Positions 1 through 6,330 of a DNA stretch of 9,664 nt are shown one piece after another; position 1 is the stretch's first letter; each line of letters opens with the position of its first letter. Source of the stretch: Ignavibacteria bacterium (GTDB lineage: Bacteria; Bacteroidota; Ignavibacteria; Tepidaquicellales; OLB5); assembly GCA_030835005.1 (NCBI GenBank), contig JAUQWT010000065.1:1-9664 (forward strand), in the 5' to 3' direction. The position numbers and the translations under genes are program-made. The notes beneath the pieces are model-generated. The model was given only the letters and a program-made list of their open reading frames with translations, did no database searches and was not told the DNA's origin.

Positions 1-642
1 CGCGAATGCCTTAAAGTGTTTCTGGAGTTTCGCAATCCAGTAGGCATCATCACAAAAAATGCTTTGATACAAAGGGATATTGATGTACTTAAAGAAATGG
101 CTGAGCTAATGATCGTCAACACGGTCATTTCAGTAACGACCCTTAAGCGAGATCTCTCAAGAAAACTTGAACCAAGAACATCAGTCCCTGCAAAACGGCT
201 TGAGACTATCGAGAAGCTTGCAAATGCAGGTATTCCCGTTGGGGTAAATGTTGCGCCAATCATACCGGGTTTGAACGATGAAGAGATTCCCGCAATTCTC
301 AAAGCCGCTGCAGGTAGCGGCGCTAAATATGCCGGAAGAACAATTGTGCGGCTTCCATTCTCGGTTAAAGAATTGTTTACAGAATGGATCAAGCGCAACT
401 ATCCCGAAAAAGCGTCCAAGATCCTTACCAGAATCAAAGATGTAAGAGGCGGCGAGCTATCCAGTGCTGAGTTTGGCACACGCATGCGTGGCGAAGGCAA
501 GTATGCCGAGCATATCCATGACCTCTTCAAAAAAAGCTGCAGAAGGTACGGGCTAAATAAAGAAATTATCCACACACGGAATGATCTTTTCCGGGTGCCC
601 GCATTAAAAATTGATAAAGCTCAGGGCGAGTTGTTTGGATAA
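1..642 (+). CDS. PA0069-family radical SAM protein, C-terminal part (5' end outside window)
   Basis: This is the 3' part of a gene that runs in from the left edge; 213 residues are visible and end at TAA 640-642. The frame is open from base 1 and the first residues (RECLKVFLEFRNPVGIITKN) already belong to the conserved core, so the GTG at 16 is an internal codon and not the start. The sequence resembles the PA0069/Rv2578c-type radical SAM proteins, which are distantly related to spore photoproduct lyase. Recognisable blocks are FRNPVGIITKNA, the strand with SVTTL, RLETIEKLANAGIPVGVNVAPIIPGLND, and the tail segment with GGELSSAEFGTRMRGEG. The CxxxCxxC cluster that would bind the 4Fe-4S centre and S-adenosylmethionine should lie upstream, outside the window, so catalytic competence cannot be judged. 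The substrate of this family is not established to my knowledge. The next gene begins 106 nt downstream. Confidence 0.85.
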   Translation, partial: RECLKVFLEFRNPVGIITKNALIQRDIDVLKEMAELMIVNTVISVTTLKRDLSRKLEPRTSVPAKRLETIEKLANAGIPVGVNVAPIIPGLNDEEIPAILKAAAGSGAKYAGRTIVRLPFSVKELFTEWIKRNYPEKASKILTRIKDVRGGELSSAEFGTRMRGEGKYAEHIHDLFKKSCRRYGLNKEIIHTRNDLFRVPALKIDKAQGELFG

Positions 643-702
643 TAGTTATAAACCTGCTTATTCTTATTTACACTTTTCATGGTATGACAATTCATCAATT
701 GC

Positions 703-710
703 TATATTTG
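703..710 (+). promoter_or_regulatory. Bacteroidota-type -7 element candidate (TATATTTG)
   Basis: The octamer TATATTTG matches the TAnnTTTG -7 consensus described for Bacteroidota primary sigma factors. It lies about 38 nt upstream of the ATG at 749, in a suitable place to drive the small membrane protein and perhaps the following DinB gene. I do not see a convincing -33 TTG at the expected distance upstream, so this is a partial match in AT-rich DNA. Confidence 0.3.
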
Positions 711-748
711 AAGATTAATCCAGAATTGAAAACTGCATTTTGCTGGTT

Positions 749-1087
749 ATGAATGATGATACGAAGTTAAGGCTTGTCAAGTTACTCCACACGCTTATTT
801 GGGTATTTTTTAATGTGGTAATTTTCTATTTACTCTACGCTGTTATTGCAGATAAAATTGATAAGTGGGTTTGGATATGCATTGGCTTGATCGTGCTTGA
901 AGGGATCATACTTGCTGTGTTTAAGAAAATGTGCCCAGTGACTCTCATAGCCAGAAAGTATTCGGATTCAAACAAAGATAATTTTGATATTTACTTACCA
1001 AACTGGCTGGCAAGGCATAACAAGCTTATCTATACGATAATTGTTTTAACAGCAATACTGATTTTGTTTTACAGGCTGCTGACTTAA
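749..1087 (+). CDS. small three-helix membrane protein, function unknown
   Basis: This 112-residue protein has three clear hydrophobic segments at about residues 12-34, 40-58 and 92-111, so it is an inner-membrane protein. Between helices 2 and 3 is a soluble stretch with a KKMCPVT motif (Cys62) followed by an acidic/Asn-rich part and DIYLPNWLARHNK. I recall this layout (short helices, a CP(L/V)T loop, then a FDIYLP-W segment) from unnamed small membrane proteins, loosely like DUF2784, but I cannot assign a family with certainty. I chose ATG 749 over the in-frame TTG at 740: it is the only ATG near the beginning, and the protein then starts with a polar MNDD segment. No Shine-Dalgarno sequence precedes it. 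The DinB-like gene follows 37 nt after the stop and may be co-transcribed. No function can be given. Confidence 0.7.
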   Translation: MNDDTKLRLVKLLHTLIWVFFNVVIFYLLYAVIADKIDKWVWICIGLIVLEGIILAVFKKMCPVTLIARKYSDSNKDNFDIYLPNWLARHNKLIYTIIVLTAILILFYRLLT

Positions 1088-1124
1088 TAAGTAATTTCCG
1101 GAATCAATCAAACATAATTTAATT

Positions 1125-1649
1125 ATGAAATTCGATCTAAATGAGTCAATTGAGATCCTAAGCCGCACTCCCGCTGTACTTGAAACTCTGCTAAGCGGAC
1201 TGAGTGACGATTGGTTAAATAATAACGAAGGCGAAGAGTCATGGAGTCCTTACGATATTATTGGCCACCTCATTCACGGCGAAAAGACCGACTGGATACC
1301 GCGTATGGAGATAATCCTCTCCAATTCAACAGATAAGAACTTTAAACCATTCGATAGGTTTGCGCAAAAAAATGAAAGCAAGGGAAAATCTTTTAACGAA
1401 TTGTTAGAAGAATTTAAGCTCCTGCGAACGAAGAATATTGAAATTCTTAGATCCAAAAACTTGACAGCAAATGATCTGGCCAAAACCGGTATTCACCCTG
1501 AGTTTGGCGAGGTAACTCTGGAACAGCTTTTGGCCACAATGACTGTTCACGATCTAGGCCACATTGCTCAAATATCAAGAGTAATGGCAAAGCAGTATTC
1601 TGAAGAAGCAGGCCCATGGAAAGCCTATTTACCTGTACTAAAAAAGTAA
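1125..1649 (+). CDS. DinB superfamily protein (metal-dependent four-helix bundle)
   Basis: This 174-residue cytoplasmic protein has the DinB/YfiT fold signature. A histidine lies in the second helix (WSPYDIIGHLIHGEKTDW, His48), and a C-terminal HxxxH pair sits in MTVHDLGHIAQISRVM (His142 and His146). In this superfamily the three histidines bind a divalent metal. The length is usual for the group. Members include thiol transferases such as bacillithiol-dependent enzymes and many proteins of unknown role, and the sequence alone does not say which substrate is used. The end of the protein (GPWKAYLPVLKK) is typical of DinB_2 members. The start ATG lies in an A/T-rich context without a Shine-Dalgarno sequence. 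The neighbours give no functional clue. A second, clearly different DinB-like gene lies at 6885-7352. Confidence 0.85.
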   Translation: MKFDLNESIEILSRTPAVLETLLSGLSDDWLNNNEGEESWSPYDIIGHLIHGEKTDWIPRMEIILSNSTDKNFKPFDRFAQKNESKGKSFNELLEEFKLLRTKNIEILRSKNLTANDLAKTGIHPEFGEVTLEQLLATMTVHDLGHIAQISRVMAKQYSEEAGPWKAYLPVLKK

Positions 1650-1743
1650 AACACAATCTTTTCCGCTTACTCCAAGGCAAGTTATTTGCATAAATAATTT
1701 AAAATTATTCTGATAAATTAGCGGATAATAAACCTCACCCCAT

Positions 1744-1766
1744 CCCCTCTCCTGTGAAGAGAGGGG
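1744..1766. repeat. intergenic hairpin, 8-bp perfect GC-rich stem
   Basis: Bases 1744-1751 (CCCCTCTC) and 1759-1766 (GAGAGGGG) are perfect reverse complements around a 7-nt loop (CTGTGAA). The hairpin sits in a CCTCACCCCATCCCCTCT context inside an otherwise AT-rich spacer, 23 nt before the start of the lipoprotein gene. CTCACCCCxxxCCCCTCTC-type sequences occur as dispersed intergenic hairpins in many genomes, so I read it as a dispersed palindromic element. No T-run follows on either strand, so it is not a normal intrinsic terminator. It could still affect transcription or translation of the downstream gene. Confidence 0.55.
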
Positions 1767-1789
1767 CAAAATAAACTTAAATTAGTGTA

Positions 1790-2797
1790 ATGAACAAATT
1801 CCTGATAATTCTTTCTTTTAGCTTCATAGTTTTTTACGGGTGCAAGGATAATTCTACAAATCCGGTTGTCAACAAAGAGAATATGACGCTGGTCAGCACT
1901 TACAATACTTATGCTTCAACAAACGGACTTTGTGTTGTCCCGCTTAATTTCAGAAACTATGCCTTTATTGCAGATGGTTCAGCCGGCATGCAGATACTTG
2001 ACGTGACGATTGTAAATAGTATTGATTCAGTTTCTTCATATAATACTGATGGCAGTGCGAATGATGTTACTGTTGCTTCAATTAACGGCGATACATACGC
2101 TTTCATTTCGGATTATAACCGCGGATATGTAGTAGTTGATGTTGATGATCCTGCAAATCCGGTTTTGACCGGAGTTGTTAATGTTGCCGCAGGTGGATTT
2201 GTTAATACTTCATACGTTGATGCAGTAAACAGAATTGCATATATAGCGCTTGCAACGGGACAGGTTTCGGTTTTCGATCTCTCTCCCCTGCCAAATGCTC
2301 CAGTTTTTCTGACCGGCATTAACGGCGGCGGAAGCGCAAACGGGTTGTATGTCTCCGGTAACAGGCTTTATATAGCCGGCGGCACTGTTGGACTGCAAAT
2401 TGTAGATATAACAGACCCTGGTATTCCAGTAATTATTTCTGCATTCAATACTCCCGGTATTGCAAGCGGTGTATCTATTAGCACAAACTACGCGTATGTA
2501 GCAGATGCATCAAACGGCATGCTAGTACTTGATGTTACAAATTCTACCGCACCGGTCATTCTTTCCAGATTTGCTCCAAACGGCCAGATACTCGGTGTAA
2601 CTGTTAACAACAACAATGTATTTACAGCCGATAATGGATACGGCATCGAAAATGTAAGCGTATCCAGTCCACAATCACCAACACAGCAAGGATATATTCA
2701 GACAAACAGCTCAGCTCTTAACATTGTTTATTTCGGCGGATACGTTTTCCTTGCAGCGGCCGAAGGCGGCATGGCAATTTTCCAACCCACAAATTAA
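1790..2797 (+). CDS. LVIVD-repeat beta-propeller lipoprotein
   Basis: This 335-residue exported lipoprotein has a short basic start (MNK), a hydrophobic core at residues 4-16 and a lipobox ending in FYGC, so Cys18 is the likely lipidated residue. A linker rich in Asn and Thr follows. The mature part consists of seven repeats of the form Y-x-(F/Y)-(I/V)-A-D-x-x-x-G-(hydrophobic)3-D-(V/I), with conserved cores beginning near residues 57, 103, 149, 192, 234, 276 and 318. The spacing is 46 residues at first and about 42 later. This is the LVIVD repeat; seven copies fit one closed seven-bladed propeller, with the last repeat ending three residues before the stop. The molecular role of LVIVD proteins is not established; surface binding or scaffolding is inference. 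glgB follows 15 nt downstream in the same reading frame, which suggests co-transcription. No Shine-Dalgarno sequence is visible. Confidence 0.85.
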   Translation: MNKFLIILSFSFIVFYGCKDNSTNPVVNKENMTLVSTYNTYASTNGLCVVPLNFRNYAFIADGSAGMQILDVTIVNSIDSVSSYNTDGSANDVTVASINGDTYAFISDYNRGYVVVDVDDPANPVLTGVVNVAAGGFVNTSYVDAVNRIAYIALATGQVSVFDLSPLPNAPVFLTGINGGGSANGLYVSGNRLYIAGGTVGLQIVDITDPGIPVIISAFNTPGIASGVSISTNYAYVADASNGMLVLDVTNSTAPVILSRFAPNGQILGVTVNNNNVFTADNGYGIENVSVSSPQSPTQQGYIQTNSSALNIVYFGGYVFLAAAEGGMAIFQPTN

Positions 2798-2812
2798 TTA
2801 CGAGTTCGCAAA

Positions 2813-4954
2813 TTGACCGATAAAGAAAAAGATAAATTAAGTATCGAAGAGCAAGCCAAGCTTCGCAGAAAAGAAATAACCGCCAAGCTTAATATTACTC
2901 TCAGCACTGAAGAGCTATCACCAATTGCTGAGGAATCTTCTGTTATTCAGAATACTTCTTTGATTGATAAAACTTCGCACTTTGAGAAACCGGTTGAACC
3001 GGATTCGAGATCCCGCGTTAGCCGGACAACACTTATAACTGATTTCGATGCGCACTTGTTCAACAGCGGGACTTTTTACAAAGTATTCGAAAAATTCGGC
3101 GCGCAAATAACAGATGAAGATGATAAAAGCGGAGTCAGATTCACAACATGGGCGCCTAATGCAGAATCAATCAGCGTGATTGGCGAGTTTAACGGCTGGC
3201 AGGAAGGCACAAATGAAATGTCCAAGATTCACGAAAGCGGACTATGGAGCGTATTCATCCCTGCGCTTAAGGAAGGCGACACATATAAATTCTCAATCAG
3301 ATCTGTTGTTGACGGCCAGTATCGCAGAAAAATTGATCCATACGCCTTCAGGGCGGAAAGAAGGCCGAAGAACGCATGTGTTGTTCATAACATTAACAAG
3401 TATGAATGGAAAGATCATAACTGGATGAGCATGAGATCGGGCTTGATTTCTGACGATATCAAGCACACACCCATGAACATCTACGAACTACATCTCGGTT
3501 CATGGAAAAAAGATTATGATAATAAAGATTTCCAGAATGAGTGGGGTTACTTAAGCTACGGCCAGCTTGCCGGTGAAATTGTTGAGTATGTTAAGAAGAT
3601 GGGTTACACTCATATTGAGCTAATGCCTGTTATGGAGCATCCGCTTGATATTTCTTGGGGCTATCAGGTAACTCACTACTATGCTCCCACAAGCCGCTTC
3701 GGCACTCCAGATGATTTCATGTATTTTGTAGATCATTGCCATCAGAACGGCATCGGTGTAATTCTCGACTGGGTTCCGGCTCACTTCCCTTCCGATGATC
3801 ACTCGCTTGAATTCTTTGACGGCAAACAGATATATGCTTACGAAAACCTGAAAAAAGGATTTCATAAAGACTGGAATACATATGTGTTCGACTATGCGCG
3901 TCCGCAAGTGATAAATTTTCTAGTGGCAAATGCTTTATTCTGGCTTGAGAAATACCATGTTGACGGCTTAAGGGTTGATGCAGTTGCTTCAATGCTGTAT
4001 CTTGATTACAGCCGCGACCAGGGCGAGTGGGAACCTAACATTCACGGCGGGAGGGAAAATCTTGAAGCGGTTGAATTCCTTAAACACTTAAATGATGTAA
4101 TACATAAATATCATCCTCACGCGCTTATGATAGCCGAGGAATCAACGAGCTGGCCGGGAGTTTCCCACACCGTTGCCGAAGGCGGACTGGGATTTGATAT
4201 GAAATGGAATATGGGTTGGATGAATGATATACTCCTGTATTTCTCCAAAGACCCGATACACCGCAAGTTTCACCAGGGAAAAATAACTTTTTCTCTTTGG
4301 TATGCCTTCAGTGAAAATTTTGTTCTGCCTGTTTCGCATGATGAAGTTGTTCACGGAAAGAAGTCTCTCTTAGAAAAAATGCCGGGAGATACCTGGCAGA
4401 AGTTCGCCAACCTCCGCCTGTTCCTCGGATTCATGACGGGTCACCCCGGAAAGAAGCTTAACTTCATGACGACTGATATTGGGCAGTATAACGAGTGGAA
4501 CAGTGAATCACAGCTTGAGTGGAATTTGCTTGAACTTGTTGAAATGAATAAGAAGCTCAATCTGTATGCAAGCGACCTGAACAATTTGTACAAAACTCAC
4601 CCGGCGCTTTATGAAGTTGATTTCCGCTCCGAGGGTTTCCAATGGATAGATTTTTCGGATGCATTAAACAGCGTGCTTTCATTCTACAGAGTTTCAGAAG
4701 GCAAGAAACAAATATTGCTGTTTACGTTTAACATGACTCCAACCATACGCGAAAATTATGTTGTCGGAGTACCCGAAGCGGGCTTTTGGAAAGAAATTTT
4801 CAACAGTGATGCCGAAATATACGGCGGCAGTGGAGTTGGCAACATGGGCGGGAAGGACTCCGAACCCGTGAAGAGCAAGAATTGGGAGAACTCGATAAAA
4901 GTAACCCTCCCTCCGCTTGCGGTTAATGTATATGAGTTTGAAAGAGCAGTTTGA
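2813..4954 (+). CDS. glgB: 1,4-alpha-glucan branching enzyme GlgB
   Basis: GlgB cuts an alpha-1,4 glucan chain and transfers the piece to a 6-hydroxyl, creating alpha-1,6 branches in cytoplasmic glycogen. The 713-residue protein has an unusual charged N-terminal extension (about residues 1-73), a CBM48 domain (about 105-190, with TTWAPNAESISVIGEFNGW), a GH13 catalytic barrel (about 215-600) and a C-terminal beta domain. The GH13 motifs are intact: DWVPAHFP with Asp319, GLRVDAVASM with nucleophile Asp389, MIAEES with acid/base Glu442, and PVSHDEVVHGK with Asp510. Their spacing matches the E. coli triad Asp405/Glu458/Asp526. The usual GNEF/GCEFGQ segment reads MTTDIGQ here (residues 552-558). 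The start is TTG 2813: the previous gene's stop lies 15 nt upstream in this frame, and the first in-frame ATG falls inside the CBM48 domain. TTG 2960 is a less likely alternative. It probably shares a transcript with the lipoprotein. Confidence 0.95.
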   Translation: MTDKEKDKLSIEEQAKLRRKEITAKLNITLSTEELSPIAEESSVIQNTSLIDKTSHFEKPVEPDSRSRVSRTTLITDFDAHLFNSGTFYKVFEKFGAQITDEDDKSGVRFTTWAPNAESISVIGEFNGWQEGTNEMSKIHESGLWSVFIPALKEGDTYKFSIRSVVDGQYRRKIDPYAFRAERRPKNACVVHNINKYEWKDHNWMSMRSGLISDDIKHTPMNIYELHLGSWKKDYDNKDFQNEWGYLSYGQLAGEIVEYVKKMGYTHIELMPVMEHPLDISWGYQVTHYYAPTSRFGTPDDFMYFVDHCHQNGIGVILDWVPAHFPSDDHSLEFFDGKQIYAYENLKKGFHKDWNTYVFDYARPQVINFLVANALFWLEKYHVDGLRVDAVASMLYLDYSRDQGEWEPNIHGGRENLEAVEFLKHLNDVIHKYHPHALMIAEESTSWPGVSHTVAEGGLGFDMKWNMGWMNDILLYFSKDPIHRKFHQGKITFSLWYAFSENFVLPVSHDEVVHGKKSLLEKMPGDTWQKFANLRLFLGFMTGHPGKKLNFMTTDIGQYNEWNSESQLEWNLLELVEMNKKLNLYASDLNNLYKTHPALYEVDFRSEGFQWIDFSDALNSVLSFYRVSEGKKQILLFTFNMTPTIRENYVVGVPEAGFWKEIFNSDAEIYGGSGVGNMGGKDSEPVKSKNWENSIKVTLPPLAVNVYEFERAV

Positions 4955-5008
4955 AGCGATATTTTAAACCCTAACTGACTATTCTCTATATATTTAATTA
5001 TTTATTAT

Positions 5009-5016
5009 TATATTTG
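5009..5016 (+). promoter_or_regulatory. Bacteroidota-type -7 element candidate (TATATTTG)
   Basis: TATATTTG matches the TAnnTTTG consensus and lies in the AT-rich spacer after glgB, about 110 nt before the carbonic anhydrase start. If used, it would give that gene its own promoter and a leader of about 100 nt. No clear -33 TTG is present at the right distance. The rest of the 171-nt spacer holds only AT-rich runs and no strong hairpin or intrinsic terminator. Confidence 0.3.
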
Positions 5017-5125
5017 CATTCTCGGCACGAGTTCATTCATTCCCTGTTGTATATACTTATATTCTTATAACTTACAATCTATAGTAAAATTGCTTCAAAC
5101 CATAATAAACTTAAAAATATAACCA

Positions 5126-5821
5126 ATGAAAAAACTTAATTTCATCTTCATCCTCTTTTTAGCAGCCGGTATAAATATTTTTTCAGTTTATTCACAGGAT
5201 AACACCGTAACGCAAAGCAAGGAGTCACAGCAGAAAATGACTTCGTCAGATGCACTTCAGATGATGAAGGACGGCAATCAACGCTTTGTTGACGGCAAAA
5301 TGCTGAAGAGGAATCTTTCAGAACAGGTCCACGCCACCGAAAAAGGACAATATCCTTATGCCGTAGTATTAAGCTGTATCGATTCACGCGTTGCTCCTGA
5401 AATTACATTCGACCAGGGTATCGGCGATGTTTTTGATGCCAGGGTTGCGGGTAATTTCATAAACGATGATATACTTGGCAGTATGGAATATTCCTGTAAA
5501 GTAGTAGGCTCAAAGCTGATATTAGTTATGGGTCACACAGGCTGCGGAGCTATTAAAAGTACTATTGATGATGCGCAGCTTGGTAACATAACTCAAATGC
5601 TCGCAAAAATAAAACCGGCAGTGGAAAAGACTGTTTATGATGGTGAAAAGTCATCAAAGAATTATGATTATGTTGATCTTGTAAGCAAAGAAAATGTATT
5701 ACTTGCAATTGAAAATATTAAGTTGAAGAGTCCCATACTGAAGGAGATGTATGATAAAGGCGAAATTGATATAAAAGGATGCATGTATGATATTCACACC
5801 GGCAAAGTTGAGTTTTATTAA
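5126..5821 (+). CDS. beta-class carbonic anhydrase with signal peptide
   Basis: It catalyses the zinc-dependent interconversion of CO2 and bicarbonate. The 231-residue protein begins with a typical Sec signal peptide: basic MKK, a hydrophobic stretch at about residues 6-20, and cleavage probably near the VYSQ-D junction at 23-25. The mature enzyme should therefore act in the periplasm. The beta-class zinc site is complete: Cys84 in VLSCIDSRVAPE, with the Asp86-Arg88 dyad, and His137 and Cys140 in MGHTGCGAIKS. The N-terminal DALQMMKDGNQRFVDGK helix and the final GCMYDIHTGKVEF are standard for the family. There is no lipobox cysteine. Spacers of 171 nt before and 153 nt after suggest it is transcribed on its own. 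Periplasmic beta-carbonic anhydrases are a minority form compared with cytoplasmic ones. I see no bicarbonate transporter or urease genes nearby to show which pathway it serves. Confidence 0.93.
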   Translation: MKKLNFIFILFLAAGINIFSVYSQDNTVTQSKESQQKMTSSDALQMMKDGNQRFVDGKMLKRNLSEQVHATEKGQYPYAVVLSCIDSRVAPEITFDQGIGDVFDARVAGNFINDDILGSMEYSCKVVGSKLILVMGHTGCGAIKSTIDDAQLGNITQMLAKIKPAVEKTVYDGEKSSKNYDYVDLVSKENVLLAIENIKLKSPILKEMYDKGEIDIKGCMYDIHTGKVEFY

Positions 5822-5845
5822 TCTTTAAAATTGTAAACATTTCAG

Positions 5846-5914
5846 CCCACGACTTAAGTCGTTGGTTATGAATTTGACATGGAAATCCAAAAACCGTTTT
5901 AACGGTTTAGATTT
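5846..5914. repeat. double-palindrome REP/MITE-like intergenic element
   Basis: Two inverted repeats lie in tandem between the carbonic anhydrase and TfoX-like genes. The first, 5846-5865, is a near-perfect palindrome around ACGACTTAAGTCGT (5849-5862, perfect), extended by CC/GG outer pairs with one mismatch. The second has AAACCGT (5891-5897) paired with ACGGTTT (5902-5908) around a TTTA loop. It is extended outward by AAATC (5883-5887) and GATTT (5910-5914) across a small internal bulge. The 25-nt or so between them includes ATGAATTTGACATGG. The layout resembles paired REP/BIME or IS200/IS605-derived non-autonomous elements. No transposase or tyrosine REP nuclease gene is in the window, so this is structural inference. 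Confidence 0.6.
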
Positions 5915-5974
5915 ACGTATAATCTACTTCAAATTAGTTAAAGTTCACAATAAGGAAAATATTTTTTTTAGGAA

Positions 5975-6322
5975 ATGGCTTATAACGAACAACTCGCAAA
6001 CAGAATATCAAAGCTGCTTGAACAGCGTAAAGGAATTGTTGAAAAGAAGATGTTCGGCGGTATTGCTTACATGCTCAAAGATAAGATGATGATAGGAATT
6101 GTTAAAGATGAACTTATAGTTAGGTGCATGCCTGAAGATTATCCCGATCTTCTTAAGAAGCCTCATGCCAGGGAAATGGATTTCACAGGTAAGCCAATGA
6201 AAGGTTTTCTTTATGTTTCTGCTACCGGAATAAAGACTGATAGACAATTGCAAAAATGGCTTGATATAGGAATTGATTTCGCACTTAAGAGTCCGCCCAA
6301 GAAGAAAAAGAAAGGCAAGTAG
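5975..6322 (+). CDS. TfoX/Sxy N-terminal domain protein
   Basis: This 115-residue protein covers only the N-terminal domain of the TfoX/Sxy family. It begins with MAYNEQLANRISKLL, then the hallmark VEKKMFGGIAYMLKDKMMIGIV (about residues 22-43), a strand with ELIVRC, and MKGFLYVS (about residues 74-81). It ends in a lysine-rich tail (SPPKKKKKGK). Full-length Sxy/TfoX of gamma-proteobacteria, the competence regulator, is about 200 residues with a second helical domain, which is absent here. Stand-alone N-terminal proteins are widespread and have no agreed function, so a competence role should not be assumed. An AGGA sequence lies directly before the ATG, too close for a classical ribosome-binding site. 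The DUF1697 gene begins 8 nt after the stop, so the two are almost certainly co-transcribed. The overlapping reading frame from 5862 is spurious. Confidence 0.88.
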   Translation: MAYNEQLANRISKLLEQRKGIVEKKMFGGIAYMLKDKMMIGIVKDELIVRCMPEDYPDLLKKPHAREMDFTGKPMKGFLYVSATGIKTDRQLQKWLDIGIDFALKSPPKKKKKGK

Positions 6323-6330
6323 ATGTATAA

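Noticed and set aside
16..642. GTG 16 as the true start of the first gene
   Set aside because: Conserved family residues are already present before it and the frame is open to the window edge, so the gene is truncated by the window.
1693..1709. AATAATTT-A-AAATTATT inverted repeat as a terminator of the DinB-like gene
   Set aside because: It is pure A/T with a one-base centre and no T-run after it; such repeats are expected by chance in this AT-rich spacer.
5018..5031. ATTCTCGGCACGAG resembles an EcoRI cDNA-cloning adapter
   Set aside because: Only a short partial match in a natural-looking spacer, with no vector sequence or junction around it, so coincidence is most likely.
5874..5923. TTGACA (5874-5879) and TATAAT (5918-5923) as a sigma-70 promoter for the TfoX-like operon
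   Set aside because: The two perfect hexamers are 38 nt apart, far from the 16-18 nt needed, and the first belongs to the palindromic element.
5862..6089. 75-residue + strand open frame starting at 5862
   Set aside because: It begins inside the palindromic element, overlaps the TfoX-like gene in another frame and has no family-like sequence.
5975..6322. TfoX-like protein as evidence of a natural competence system
   Set aside because: Only the N-terminal domain is present and no competence genes are near; stand-alone domains are common without such a role.
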